Shown here: positions 16,094 through 24,685 of the stretch, piece by piece
Layout: each line of letters begins with the position of its first letter
Numbering within the stretch: the stretch's first letter is position 1
NCBI GenBank assembly: GCA_963750075.1
Contig: CAVVPG010000009.1
Location: forward strand, 19,018-83,017
Direction: 5' to 3'
Source: Bog-473 sp963750075
Lineage (GTDB): Bacteria > Actinomycetota > Acidimicrobiia > Acidimicrobiales > RAAP-2
DNA length: 64,000 nt
The notes under the pieces: generated by a model
The model's database searches: none
Told to the model about the DNA's origin: nothing
What the model saw: the letters and a program-made list of their open reading frames with translations, nothing else
Program-made: the position numbers and the translations under genes

Positions 16094-16489
16094 GGCGAAC
16101 CCCACGTCGGTTCGTGACCGTGCAGGGCGAGGACTGACCTCTGATCCGACCTGACCGTGTCCTCGGGCACGCCACCAGGCTTCCACAGCGGCCATCGCCT
16201 CTGACGGTTCCTGCCGTTCGCCACGGCCGCTCGATATCGCCACCGCTTCCCAAGGTCGTGATCCAATTGCGACCGTCCGGTACTGCCCGGATACCGGATG
16301 GCCGATCGCCATCAAGCCCTGCCCCCATGGTGCCTGATTCGATAGGGGACAGGGCATCCCAGACCACGACCAAGCCGAAGCGCTCGGTGTATGGTCGCCC
16401 GCCATGAGCTCCGAGCCGGCCCACCACGGGGTGGGGCGCATGACGTCGAACCCGAGTTCGGCCATCGAGCCATCGGGGTCGCCGTGTTG
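16094..16489. other. Divergent promoter region with a possible coupled leader ORF
   Basis: This 396-bp gap separates the permease and acyl-CoA ligase starts. The only structure noticed is a 28-codon frame (ATG at 16404, MSSEPAHHGVGRMTS...) whose stop overlaps the ligase ATG as TGATG at 16488-16492. That suggests translational coupling, because no good ribosome-binding site precedes the ligase. No terminator or repeat was seen. Confidence 0.35.
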
Positions 16490-18037
16490 ATGGACGACCA
16501 CCTGGCCCGCATGGCCACCGAATTCGGCGACCGCACGGCGTTCGAGGTCGTCGACGTCGGATCCATGACGTTCGCCGAGTGGGATGGTGCTGCCAACGCC
16601 ATGGCGCGCCGCTTGCTGGAGCTGGGCCTCGAGCCCGGCGGCCGTGTGGGCATCCATCTGCGACCCGAGCTCGCCCTGCGTTGGCTGGTGTCGTACTCGG
16701 CGGCGCACCGGGCCGGAGGGGTGGCCGTGCCCATGAACCCGCGGCTGGCCCCCGCCGAGGTGGCCCACGTGCTCGCCCACTCCGGTGCCAGGGCGGTCGT
16801 GGCCGACGGCGAGCTGGTCGCGAGCGACCTCGACGCCGGAGGAGGTCACCTGGTCGCCCTCGTCGACGCGGGCACCGGGGACGCTGCGGGCACGGCCGGC
16901 AGCGCGGCGCCCGGAGACTCCCGGACCACCGTGCTGGGCTGGGCCGAGGTCACGGCGGGCGACCGCTCGCCCTTCCAGGCCCCCCGCGAGTCCGACGACC
17001 TGGCCGACATCCTCTACACCTCGGGCACGACGGGTCGGCCGAAGGGGGTGGCGGTGCGCCACTCCAATGGCGCCATGATCGGCGCGGTCGAGCCGAACTG
17101 GTCCGGTGGCGGCTGGCTGCATGCGAGCCCGCTCTTCACCTTCGCCGGCATCGCGCTCGTCTACACGCCGATGAAGATGGGCCTGCAGGTGATCTACCAG
17201 CCCCGCTTCGAGGCGGACCGTTGGCTGAGCGTGGTCACCGAGAAGCGGCCGATCTTCATCTTCCTCGTGCCGGCGATGGCGCACCTGCTGATCGACCATC
17301 CCCGCTTCGACGAGATCGACCTCTCGTTCGTGCAGATGTGCTCGGTCGGCAGCGCACCGCTCGCGCCATACGTGGTGGAGCGTTTGCAGGAGAAGATGCC
17401 CGATGCCGTCGTGTCGAACAACTACGGCATGACCGAGGCGGGTTCGGCGTACTGCATCATGCCGAAGGGCGAAGCGGTGAAGCGCCCCGGGTCGGTGGGC
17501 CAGATCGCCGCGCCCGCCGTCGTCGAGATCGTCGACGAGCACGACCAGACTCTCCCGCCCGACGTGGTCGGTGAGGTACGGCTTCAGATGCCCGGTCGCC
17601 AGCGCGAGTACTACAACGATCCCGAGGCGACGGCCGAGACGTGGCGGGACGGTTGGCTGATCACGGGGGACCTCGGCAAGCTCGATGCGGACGGGTACCT
17701 CTACATCGTCGGTCGGTCCAAGGACGTGATCATCCGAGGCGGCAACAACGTGCACGCCACCGACGTCGAGCACGCCCTGGTCCAGCACGCGGCGGTGAAG
17801 GAGGTGGCGGTTGTCGGCGCGCCGCACCCGGTGCTCGGGGAGGACGTCGTGGCCTTCGTGGTCCTGCAACCGGGCGCCCGTGCCGATGCCGACGAATTGC
17901 GTGCCTTCGGGCTCGAGCAGCTGGCCGACTACAAGGTGCCCCGTCAGTTCGTCTTCGTGGACACGCTGCCCCGCAACCCGACGGGCAAGGTCATCAAGCC
18001 GGAGCTGCGGGCGCGGCTGGCCCGTACCCCGGCCTGA
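16490..18037 (+). CDS. Acyl-CoA synthetase / AMP-dependent fatty acid-CoA ligase
   Basis: A 515-residue ANL-superfamily enzyme. The ATP/AMP loop YTSGTTGRPKGVA lies at about residues 174-186, followed by NNYGMTEAG (adenine-binding motif), GWLITGDLGKLDADGYLYIVGRSKDVIIRGG (hinge and Asp for the ribose), and the C-terminal catalytic Lys in NPTGKVIKPELR near residue 500. It activates a carboxylic acid to its CoA thioester through an acyl-adenylate. The ATG at 16490 (or the GTG at 16484) is preferred over the longer frame from 16391, because homology begins at DDHLARMATEFGDRTAF. It may feed the acyl-CoA enzymes encoded at 20.3-24.2 kb. Substrate chain type is not evident. Confidence 0.92.
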   Translation: MDDHLARMATEFGDRTAFEVVDVGSMTFAEWDGAANAMARRLLELGLEPGGRVGIHLRPELALRWLVSYSAAHRAGGVAVPMNPRLAPAEVAHVLAHSGARAVVADGELVASDLDAGGGHLVALVDAGTGDAAGTAGSAAPGDSRTTVLGWAEVTAGDRSPFQAPRESDDLADILYTSGTTGRPKGVAVRHSNGAMIGAVEPNWSGGGWLHASPLFTFAGIALVYTPMKMGLQVIYQPRFEADRWLSVVTEKRPIFIFLVPAMAHLLIDHPRFDEIDLSFVQMCSVGSAPLAPYVVERLQEKMPDAVVSNNYGMTEAGSAYCIMPKGEAVKRPGSVGQIAAPAVVEIVDEHDQTLPPDVVGEVRLQMPGRQREYYNDPEATAETWRDGWLITGDLGKLDADGYLYIVGRSKDVIIRGGNNVHATDVEHALVQHAAVKEVAVVGAPHPVLGEDVVAFVVLQPGARADADELRAFGLEQLADYKVPRQFVFVDTLPRNPTGKVIKPELRARLARTPA

Positions 18038-18176
18038 CGGCGCGGCCGGCTATCCGACGGCCCTCTGCCGTCAACGGTGGTTCGGCAGTGGCGGCATGTG
18101 ACGCGTGGATGAACTCTGGCCACGTCGACCCAAAGCGTGCCGGGGCCGCCGGGAGGTCTCGTATACTCGGGTCATC

Positions 18177-18323
18177 ATGACGGCGCACAGCGCGACGAAC
18201 AGCCGGCCCGTCCGGTGCCCGGGGAGCGGGAACTCCCTCGGTGAATCGCGTGTCGCCATGTCCGAGGTACAGATCTGCGGGATCCCCAAGCTGCGTGCGC
18301 AGGAGGTGGCCCAGACGCCCTAG
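18177..18323 (+). CDS. Small protein of unknown function, possibly leaderless
   Basis: A 48-codon frame beginning MTAHSATNSRPVRCPGSG and ending IPKLRAQEVAQTP, with three Cys. A TATACT hexamer (a good -10 box) lies at 18162-18167, only 9 bp before the ATG, so the transcript could start almost at the start codon. A strong terminator hairpin follows at 18354. The promoter, short frame and terminator together suggest a discrete transcription unit. No family is recognised, and a small RNA at this locus is an alternative. Confidence 0.4.
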   Translation: MTAHSATNSRPVRCPGSGNSLGESRVAMSEVQICGIPKLRAQEVAQTP

Positions 18324-18353
18324 GGAGGACTCTCATCAAGTCCCGGCGACGAG

Positions 18354-18384
18354 GAGCCGCTTCCCACAGGGGAGCGGCTCTTTT
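18354..18384 (+). terminator. Rho-independent terminator
   Basis: GAGCCGCTTCCC and GGGGAGCGGCTC form a 12-bp stem (one G-T pair) with the 3-base loop ACA, followed directly by TTTT at 18381-18384. Confidence 0.85.
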
Positions 18385-18424
18385 GCGTCCCGGACGCTCG
18401 CGCCCTGCGGCGGGGCAGGACCGA

Positions 18425-18604
18425 ATGGAAAGCACCATGTACGACACCACCAGCCCGAAACGGAGTACCACGATGACGACGCAGCTGTGCCGCCGCTGCG
18501 GCTTCCACCCCGCCTCGCCTCGGATCGCGGGGTACTGCTCTTGGGACTGCCACGACGCAGACGACGAGGAGGACGGCGACGAGGACGGCCGGGAGGCCGC
18601 CTGA
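18425..18604 (+). CDS. Small zinc-ribbon-like protein
   Basis: A frame of 59 residues from the ATG at 18425 (alternative ATG codons at 18440 and 18473). It contains LCRRCGFHPASPRIAGYCSWDCHDAD, two closely spaced Cys pairs that could bind one zinc ion, followed by a very acidic tail (DDEEDGDEDGREAA). It lies 40 bp downstream of the terminator and convergent with the thioesterase gene. Such short CxxC...CxxxC proteins are common in actinobacteria and mostly uncharacterised. The start choice is uncertain. Confidence 0.5.
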   Translation: MESTMYDTTSPKRSTTMTTQLCRRCGFHPASPRIAGYCSWDCHDADDEEDGDEDGREAA

Positions 18605-18647
18605 CACGTGCGCTCGCCGCAGGGGCGGCGGCCGGGCCCCCTCCGGC

Positions 18648-19496
18648 TCAGCCCCCGCCGTCGGGGAAGCGCAGCCGGGCCAGCTGGGTCGCCTGAGCCA
18701 CCACCTGCCCGGTGCTGTCCCACAGGACGCACGACTCGTCGACCATGCCGTCGGCGACGAGGTCGGCCCTCATGCGGATCCCGAGCCAGCCCGGTGCGGG
18801 CCGAGCCCGCGCGTAGGTGGACATCTGGAGGGTCGGCACCCAGCCGGTCGAGCCGATCATCAAGGTGGCAGGCGGGATGGCGTCGACCGAGAAGAGGAGC
18901 GAGAGCGGGTCAGGCTCCCGCAAGTCCGCAAAACGGCTCCAGCCGCGCAGCTCGGCCGGCGTGCCGACGGGCGGAGGGGAGTCTGCGAACGGGAGCGTGG
19001 CCGGGTCGAGCCTGAGGTCCAGCACCTCCATGATGCCGACGTGGACACCGCCGGGTATACGCGGCGGGAGGCGGACACACTCGGCGGGGCGCGGCGCCCC
19101 CAATGGCTCGATGCCGTCGTAGCGGACGGTCGGAGCGGCGGGGAGCTCGGCGAGCACGAACACCGCGTCGACCAGGTCGCAGCCGTCCTGGACGAGGACG
19201 GCGCGCACGTGGGCCGCGGAACGGCCTTGCCGGAGCAGCGCCGTGCGCACCGTGGCGGTCCCAAGGTCAGGTGGCCGCAGGTACGTGATGGAGCAGGACA
19301 CGATTTCCCAGGCCGGGTCGCCCGCCGAACGGCCGGTGACGAGCGCCGCCCGTCCCAAGAGCGCCTGGAGGTAGCCACCGTTGGGCTTGTCGCCCACCGT
19401 CCACAGCTCGTGGACCGTCGCGTCGAAGAGGTCTGGCTGGCTCGTGGCCAGGACGGAGGTCGTGGCGTCGAAGGAGAGGTCCGCGGGCTCCCGCAC
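18648..19496 (-). CDS. Acyl-CoA thioesterase-like (double hotdog) protein
   Basis: A 282-residue protein from the GTG at 19496. The N-terminal hotdog includes LWTVGDKPNGGYLQALLGRAA (the family helix with Gly-Gly) and ITYLRPPDLGTATVRTALLRQGRSAAHVRAVL. A second hotdog includes FADLREPDPLSLLFSVDAIPPATLMIGSTGWVPTLQMSTYARARP and ends with WDSTGQVVAQATQLARLRFP. This matches TesB-like thioesterase-superfamily proteins, which hydrolyse acyl-CoA. The frame is open further upstream, but homology begins at SFDATTSVLAT. It is divergent from the methyltransferase gene at 19529 with only 32 bp between, so promoters must overlap or be leaderless. Confidence 0.82.
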   Translation of the reverse strand: MREPADLSFDATTSVLATSQPDLFDATVHELWTVGDKPNGGYLQALLGRAALVTGRSAGDPAWEIVSCSITYLRPPDLGTATVRTALLRQGRSAAHVRAVLVQDGCDLVDAVFVLAELPAAPTVRYDGIEPLGAPRPAECVRLPPRIPGGVHVGIMEVLDLRLDPATLPFADSPPPVGTPAELRGWSRFADLREPDPLSLLFSVDAIPPATLMIGSTGWVPTLQMSTYARARPAPGWLGIRMRADLVADGMVDESCVLWDSTGQVVAQATQLARLRFPDGGG

Positions 19497-19528
19497 GCAC
19501 CGGACCCTACCGGCGGCGAAGATGGCGC

Positions 19529-20269
19529 ATGACGTTCGACATGGAGGCCACCTTCGGCGACGACTACCCGTACTTCTACGAGGACTCGATCGACGACGAG
19601 CACTCGGACGCCGATGCCGCCGAGATCCTCGGGCTGCTCGGCCTGCCCCCGGGATCGCGCATCCTCGACGCACCCTGCGGGCACGGCCGCATCGCCCGGC
19701 GCCTGGCTGCAGCAGGGATGCAGGTGACGGGCGTCGACCTGACCCCGTCCTACGTCGAGCAGGCCCGTGCCGACCCGGCGCCACCCCTCGGCGCGGTCGA
19801 GTACCTGGTCGGAGACGTCCGCAACCTGACGGTCGAGGGCCCCTTCGACGCCGTGGTGTGCTGGCTCAACTCGTTCGGCTACTACGAGGACGCCGAATGC
19901 CACCGTGTCCTCGAGGAGTTCCACCGCGTGCTCCGGCCGGGTGGGAAGGTGGCCATCGACACGATGCACCACGACGGCGGCGTGCGGCACTTCACGCCGG
20001 CACCCGACGCCGTGGTCGTCCAGCGCGGTGACGACACGATGGTCGAGGTGTCGACGTTCGACCCCGTGCGGGGCCGCATGGTGATCGAGCGCACCACCCA
20101 TCGCCGCGGCGTCGTCGGGCGCGCCTCGTATTTCGTCCGGCTCCCGACCCCGCCCGAGTGGGTCGTGTGGCTCGAGGGCGCCGGCTTCCGCGAGGTGACG
20201 TTCCGAGCGGGGGGCGGTGGGCCGCTCGAGCTCGACAGCTGGGAGATGGTGGTGGTGGCGACTGCCTGA
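19529..20269 (+). CDS. Class I SAM-dependent methyltransferase
   Basis: A 246-residue methyltransferase. Motif I is ILDAPCGHGRIARRLAAAGMQVTGVDLTPSYV at about residues 45-76, followed by YLVGDVRNLTVEGPFDAVVCWLNSFGYY and HRVLRPGGKVAIDTMHH. The C-terminal half forms a beta-rich lid (VQRGDDTMVEVSTFDPVRGRM, then RLPTPPEWVVWLEGAGF). The D-x-P-C-G-x-G signature and short C-terminal part resemble small-molecule methyltransferases. The start at 19529 (or the ATG at 19541) places it immediately divergent from the thioesterase gene and 22 bp upstream of the KAS-like/DUF35 gene, so it may head that operon. Confidence 0.88.
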   Translation: MTFDMEATFGDDYPYFYEDSIDDEHSDADAAEILGLLGLPPGSRILDAPCGHGRIARRLAAAGMQVTGVDLTPSYVEQARADPAPPLGAVEYLVGDVRNLTVEGPFDAVVCWLNSFGYYEDAECHRVLEEFHRVLRPGGKVAIDTMHHDGGVRHFTPAPDAVVVQRGDDTMVEVSTFDPVRGRMVIERTTHRRGVVGRASYFVRLPTPPEWVVWLEGAGFREVTFRAGGGGPLELDSWEMVVVATA

Positions 20270-20291
20270 ATCGCGTCACTAAGGTCGGTCC

Positions 20292-21752
20292 ATGGCTGGA
20301 GGGATCGCGGCATGGGGGACCTACCTGCCGTACTGGCGTCTGCAGCGATCGGCGATCGCCGGGGTGCTGGGCAGCGGCGGTGGCCGGGGGGCCCGTTCCG
20401 TGGCCTCCTTCGACGAGGACACGACCACGCTGGGGGTGGAGGCAGGGCGGCGGGCCCTGGCGGAGGGTCCCGGAGCCAGGGCGGTGCAGGACCTGTTCCT
20501 GTCCACCCCGGACCCGGGGTATCTGGACAAGACCAGCGCCACGACGGTGCACGCCGCGCTGGGGCTCGGACGCGCCTGCGGGGCCTATGACTTCGCCGGT
20601 TCGGCCCGCTCCGCCGTGGCCACGCTCCTGCAGGCGCTGGCGAGCGCCCCGTCCCGCACGACCCTGGCCGTCGTGTCCGACCTGCGCACCGGGCTGGCGG
20701 GGTCGGCCGAGGAGCGCGACAGCGGCGACGGGGCCGCGGCGTTCGTGTGCGCGCCGGGGGGAGCGGCCGCGGAGCTGGCCGGCCGCGGCGCGGCGAGCGA
20801 CGAGTTCCTCGACCGCTGGCGCGTGCCGGGCGAGGCCGACTCGCACGTGTGGGAGGAGCGCTTCGGCGAGGAGATCTACGTGCCGCTGGCCCGTGAGGCG
20901 TTCGCGGCCGCGCTGAAGGATGCCGGCCTGGCCGAGGGTGACCTCGACCATGCCGTGGTGACCGGGCTGCACGTGCGGGCCGTCAAGGCGGTCGCCGCGG
21001 GCCTCGGCGTGCGCGACGGGGTGCTGGCCCCGGACCTGACGGCGTCGCTGGGGAACCTCGGGGCCGCCCACGCCGGCGTGGCGCTGTGCGACGTGCTCGA
21101 GCGGGCCCGGCCGGGACAGACGATCGCCGTGCTTTCGCTGGCCGACGGCGCGGATGCCTTCGTCCTGCGTACGACCGAGGCGCTGGCCGGGGCGCAGCAG
21201 GCACGGGCCGACGCAGGCGTGCCGTCGGTGGCCGAGCAGGTGGCCGCGGGGTGCGACGACCTGCCGTACGCGACGTTCCTGAGCTGGCGGGGGCAGCTGC
21301 ACCGCGAGCCGCCGCGGCGACCGGACCCGGAGCGTCCCGGTGCGCCGACCGTCCACCGCTCCGAGGAGTGGAAGTACGCCTTCGCGGCGAGCCGTTGCCT
21401 CGTGTGCGGTTTCCGCCACATGCCCCCCACCCGGGCCTGCCTGAACTGCCACGCCATCGACCAGATGCAGGCGGAGCGTCTGGCCGACGTGCCGGGCACG
21501 GTGGCCACCTTCACGATCGACCACCTCGCGTACAGCCTGTCGCCACCCGTCGTCGGCGTCATCGTCGACTTCGACGGCGGAGGCCGCTACCGCTGCGAGA
21601 TGACCGACGTACGGGCGTCGGAGCTGTCGATCGGTGACCGCGTCCAAATGACGTTCCGGCGCGTGTGGACGGCCCAGGGCGTGCACAATTACTTCTGGAA
21701 GGCACGACCGGCCGGCGCCACGAGCGCGCCGCACGGGGCGCAGGAAGGGTAG
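20292..21752 (+). CDS. KAS III/HMG-CoA synthase-like protein fused to a DUF35 zinc-ribbon/OB-fold domain
   Basis: A 486-residue fusion. Residues 1 to about 330 have a thiolase-type fold (GTYLPYWRLQRSAI, DEDTTTLGVEAGRRAL, GLGRACGAYDFAGSARSAVATLLQA, LGNLGAAHAGVALCDVLE). The C-terminal part has a rubredoxin-like zinc ribbon CLVCGFRHMPPTRACLNC followed by an OB fold (TVATFTIDHLAYSLSPPVVGVIVDFDGGGR). DUF35 domains commonly pair with SCP2-type thiolases or aldolases, and one follows 9 bp later. Known example: Ltp2 with the DUF35 domain of ChsH2 in steroid side-chain cleavage. Inference: the two proteins form a complex acting on an acyl-CoA. Confidence 0.85.
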   Translation: MAGGIAAWGTYLPYWRLQRSAIAGVLGSGGGRGARSVASFDEDTTTLGVEAGRRALAEGPGARAVQDLFLSTPDPGYLDKTSATTVHAALGLGRACGAYDFAGSARSAVATLLQALASAPSRTTLAVVSDLRTGLAGSAEERDSGDGAAAFVCAPGGAAAELAGRGAASDEFLDRWRVPGEADSHVWEERFGEEIYVPLAREAFAAALKDAGLAEGDLDHAVVTGLHVRAVKAVAAGLGVRDGVLAPDLTASLGNLGAAHAGVALCDVLERARPGQTIAVLSLADGADAFVLRTTEALAGAQQARADAGVPSVAEQVAAGCDDLPYATFLSWRGQLHREPPRRPDPERPGAPTVHRSEEWKYAFAASRCLVCGFRHMPPTRACLNCHAIDQMQAERLADVPGTVATFTIDHLAYSLSPPVVGVIVDFDGGGRYRCEMTDVRASELSIGDRVQMTFRRVWTAQGVHNYFWKARPAGATSAPHGAQEG

Positions 21753-21761
21753 GGAGAGGCG

Positions 21762-22961
21762 ATGGCGAGCAGTGGCATCCGCGACCAGGTGGCCATCATC
21801 GGCATGGGCTGCACACGATTCGGCGAACTTTGGGACAAGGGCGTCGACGACCTCCTGACCGACGCCGCCACCGAGGCGGTGTCCTCCGCCGGCATCCCGC
21901 TCCACGACATCGACGCCTTCTGGCTCGGAACGATGACGTCGGGGGTGTGCGGCGTGACGCTGTCGCGGCCGCTCAAGCTGGACTACAAGCCGGTGACCCG
22001 CGTGGAGAACTACTGCGCCACCGGCTCCGAGGCCTTCCGCAACGCCTGCTACGCCGTGGCCTCGGGCGCCTACGACACCGCCATGGCCATCGGGGTGGAG
22101 AAGCTCAAGGACACCGGGTACTCGGGCCTCACGGGGATCCGGGCCGTCGGGGACGGCACCGACCCCGGCCTCTCGTCGCCGGCCGCGTTCTCCTTCCTGG
22201 CCCCCTCCTACGCCCACAAGTACGGGGTCGACCGCGACCAGCTCAAGGAGGTCATGAGCCGGATCGCCTTCAAGAACCACCAGAACGGGGCGCGCAACCC
22301 GCGGGCGCAGTTCCAGAAGGAGGTCTCCATGGAGACCATCGCCAAGGCGCCGCTCGTGGCGGGGGACCTCGGCGTCTTCGACTGCAGCGGGGTGAGCGAC
22401 GGCTCGGCGGCGGCCATCATCTGCCGGGCCTCCGACGCCCACCGCTACTGCGAGAACCCTCTCTACGTGAAGGCGCTGGCCTTCGTCGCCGGCCCGGCGG
22501 CGGGCCCGATCGACCCTTCCTACGACTACACCACCTTCGAGGAGGTGGTGCGCTCGGCGGCCGACGCCTACGCGCAGGCGGGGATCACCGAGCCCAGGGC
22601 GCAGCTGGCCATGGCCGAGGTGCACGACTGCTTCACGGCGACCGAGCTCGTCCTGATGGAGGACCTCGGCTTCGCCGAGCGGGGCACGGCGTGGAAGGAG
22701 GTGCTCGAGGGCACCTTCGACCGCGACGGGGACCTCCCGGTCAACCCTGACGGCGGCCTGAAGTCGTTCGGCCACCCGATCGGCGCCTCGGGCCTGCGCA
22801 TGCTCTTCGAGTGCTGGCTCCAGCTGCGGGGAGAGGCGCCGGCGGAGCGCCAGATCAACACCGTCGGCCCGGGGCGCACGCTCGGGCTCACCCACAACCT
22901 GGGAGGCGCGCCGGGCGAGGGCGTCAGCTTCGTCGGTATCGTCGGCACCGAGCTCGGCTGA
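21762..22961 (+). CDS. SCP2-type thiolase / acetyl-CoA acetyltransferase-like protein
   Basis: A 399-residue thiolase-superfamily protein of the SCP-x/lipid-transfer type. It begins VAIIGMGCTRFGELWDKGVDDL, carries the active-site Cys region NYCATGSEAFRNACYAVASG at about residues 82-101, HDCFTATELV in the C-terminal half, and the GHPIGASGLRM motif. GGGAGAGGCG lies just before the ATG at 21762. It is sandwiched between the DUF35 partner and an acyl-CoA dehydrogenase whose ATG overlaps this stop (TGATG). This points to a shared acyl-CoA degradation step, either thiolysis or retro-aldol cleavage. The natural substrate is unknown. Confidence 0.92.
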   Translation: MASSGIRDQVAIIGMGCTRFGELWDKGVDDLLTDAATEAVSSAGIPLHDIDAFWLGTMTSGVCGVTLSRPLKLDYKPVTRVENYCATGSEAFRNACYAVASGAYDTAMAIGVEKLKDTGYSGLTGIRAVGDGTDPGLSSPAAFSFLAPSYAHKYGVDRDQLKEVMSRIAFKNHQNGARNPRAQFQKEVSMETIAKAPLVAGDLGVFDCSGVSDGSAAAIICRASDAHRYCENPLYVKALAFVAGPAAGPIDPSYDYTTFEEVVRSAADAYAQAGITEPRAQLAMAEVHDCFTATELVLMEDLGFAERGTAWKEVLEGTFDRDGDLPVNPDGGLKSFGHPIGASGLRMLFECWLQLRGEAPAERQINTVGPGRTLGLTHNLGGAPGEGVSFVGIVGTELG

Positions 22962-24184
22962 TGGAATTCCCGGGTCCGGGCGCCGACCTGCTCGCCGAGA
23001 GCGACGACCAGGCTGCCCTGCGTCAGCTGGCCCGCGACGTGGCGGAGCGCGAGATCGCGCCGCGGGCGCACCAGGCCGACGAGGAGGGCGTGGTGCCGGC
23101 CGAAGTGCGCAAGGCCCTCGCCGCCGCCGACCTGCTGGGCATCACGATAGGGGAGCGCTGGGGCGGTCTGGGGCTGGGCGACGTCGAGGCCTCCATCGTG
23201 CTCGAGGAGGTCGCGCGGGCCGACGTGTCGTCTGCCATCTGCTGCCAGCTGACCTACAACGGTCCGCCCCGGGGCATCGAGCATCTCGGCCCCGAGGCGA
23301 TGAAGGAGCGCTGGCTCCCCGCGGCCGCCGACGGCGACGCGTTGATCAGCATCGGCATCACGGAGCCCGACGCCGGCTCGGCCGTCCAGAACATGCGCGC
23401 CTCGCTGACCGCCGACGGGCCGGGGCGGTGGCGGCTCAACGCCTACAAGAACTACTCGACGCTCGGCGACGTGGCCCAAGGCGTGCTGGTCTGGTGCCGC
23501 TGGCCCGGCGGTGAGGGGGCCAAGGGGATCGGGGCGGTGATCGTGCCGACCGACCGCGAGGGCGTGTCGGTCACCGGCCGGCACAAGGGGATGGGGATCC
23601 ACGCCGCCACCGAGGCGGAGCTGGCTTTCGACGGCGTGGCGATCAGCGCCGACGACGTGCTGCTGGAGGGGGACCCGTCGAGCACCGACGCGTTCAAGGT
23701 CCTGCTCTCGCACCTGAACCACGAGCGCTGCGGCAACGCCTCCATGTGCATCGGCGCCGCCCAGGGCGCGCTCGAGCACGCGGTCCGCTACATGAACGAG
23801 CGGGTCATCGGCGGCCGGCCCCTGGCGGAGCTGCAGGGCCTGCAGTGGAAGCTGGCCGACATGACGGTGCAGCTGGAGGGCGCGCGGCTGCTGCTCGCCC
23901 GGGCGGTGCGGCTGGCCGGGCCGGGCGGGACGCCCCCGGCCCTCGAGACCGCACTGGCCAAGACGGCGGCCAACCTCGCGGCCAAGTTCGTGTGCGACGA
24001 GGCGATGCAGATCCACGGCGGCTACGGCTACTCGCGCGAGTACCCGCTGGAGCGCGCCTACCGGGACGTCCGCGGCCTGTGCGTCGGTGCGGGCACGGTG
24101 GAGGCGCAGCGCAACTTCATCGGGCTGCGGGTGGCGGCCGGCGGCCGCACGGGCTCGCCCGGCTGGAGGGACCCGCTCGGCTGA
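22961..24184 (+). CDS. Acyl-CoA dehydrogenase
   Basis: A 407-residue flavoenzyme that oxidises an acyl-CoA to its 2,3-enoyl-CoA. The FAD/substrate segment ISIGITEPDAGSAVQNMRASL, the LSHLNHERCGNASMCIGAAQGAL helix and the C-terminal QIHGGYGYSREYPLERAYRDVR are typical. The usual SCAD/MCAD catalytic Glu (in a YEGT motif) is absent: the matching stretch reads VGAGTVEAQRN. Glu255 in LNHER instead occupies the position used by isovaleryl-CoA and long-chain dehydrogenases. The ATG overlaps the upstream thiolase stop by one base, so the three genes 20292-24184 form a coupled operon. Confidence 0.92.
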   Translation: MEFPGPGADLLAESDDQAALRQLARDVAEREIAPRAHQADEEGVVPAEVRKALAAADLLGITIGERWGGLGLGDVEASIVLEEVARADVSSAICCQLTYNGPPRGIEHLGPEAMKERWLPAAADGDALISIGITEPDAGSAVQNMRASLTADGPGRWRLNAYKNYSTLGDVAQGVLVWCRWPGGEGAKGIGAVIVPTDREGVSVTGRHKGMGIHAATEAELAFDGVAISADDVLLEGDPSSTDAFKVLLSHLNHERCGNASMCIGAAQGALEHAVRYMNERVIGGRPLAELQGLQWKLADMTVQLEGARLLLARAVRLAGPGGTPPALETALAKTAANLAAKFVCDEAMQIHGGYGYSREYPLERAYRDVRGLCVGAGTVEAQRNFIGLRVAAGGRTGSPGWRDPLG

Positions 24185-24325
24185 ATCTGGTGCTCCGCCG
24201 CCAATACGGCGTCGCGGGGTCCCAATTGCCCGATATCCGCGGAGCGGGGTGAGGTCCTTTCGCCGCGTCCGGCGCCGGCACCCAGACGGGCATAGGGTGG
24301 AGCGAGGAGCTTCCAAGGGAGGGCA

Positions 24326-24553
24326 ATGACCTCGTCGAAGTCTCTGGATGTCGCCACGCAGCTCGATGCGCACCACCTGCCCGAGACCAATGGGCGCATC
24401 TCGGTGTGCCGGCGCTGTGGTGCACGAACCGACGACCTCGCGGGGTCGCACCACATCGTGGGCGAGAGCACGGCGGCTCGTTCGAGCGAGTGGCTCGACG
24501 CCCAGGCACGACTTTGGCGCATCGAGCAGGCCCGCATCGCCCGCGCCCGCTGA
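24326..24553 (+). CDS. Small conserved protein with a CxxC motif
   Basis: A 75-residue frame with AAGGGAGGGC just before its ATG. The sequence contains LPETNGRISVCRRCGARTDD, a HH pair in GSHHIVGES, and an amphipathic C-terminal helix (RSSEWLDAQARLWRIEQARIARAR). The CxxC and His residues could bind a metal. The role is unknown. It is monocistronic, between the acyl-CoA dehydrogenase operon and the exported propeller genes. Confidence 0.6.
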   Translation: MTSSKSLDVATQLDAHHLPETNGRISVCRRCGARTDDLAGSHHIVGESTAARSSEWLDAQARLWRIEQARIARAR

Positions 24554-24685
24554 GTCGCCGGCACTGCCCGGGTAGGGCGGGGACGCCCTCGTCGATGGGG
24601 GTGCCTGGGGGCGCCCTGGTGCCCGGCACGGGGGCTGCCGCCCGCCTACTATGACGCCGGCGTCAGGCAGGCACCGGGGGATTCG

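Noticed and set aside
14990..17869. A 959-residue open frame on the minus strand
   Set aside because: Only its last 367 codons (the permease) look like protein. The rest is antisense to the acyl-CoA ligase and rich in Arg/His/Asp/Val patterns typical of high-GC shadow frames.
19992..22895. A 967-residue open frame on the minus strand
   Set aside because: Antisense shadow of the methyltransferase, KAS-like/DUF35 and thiolase genes.
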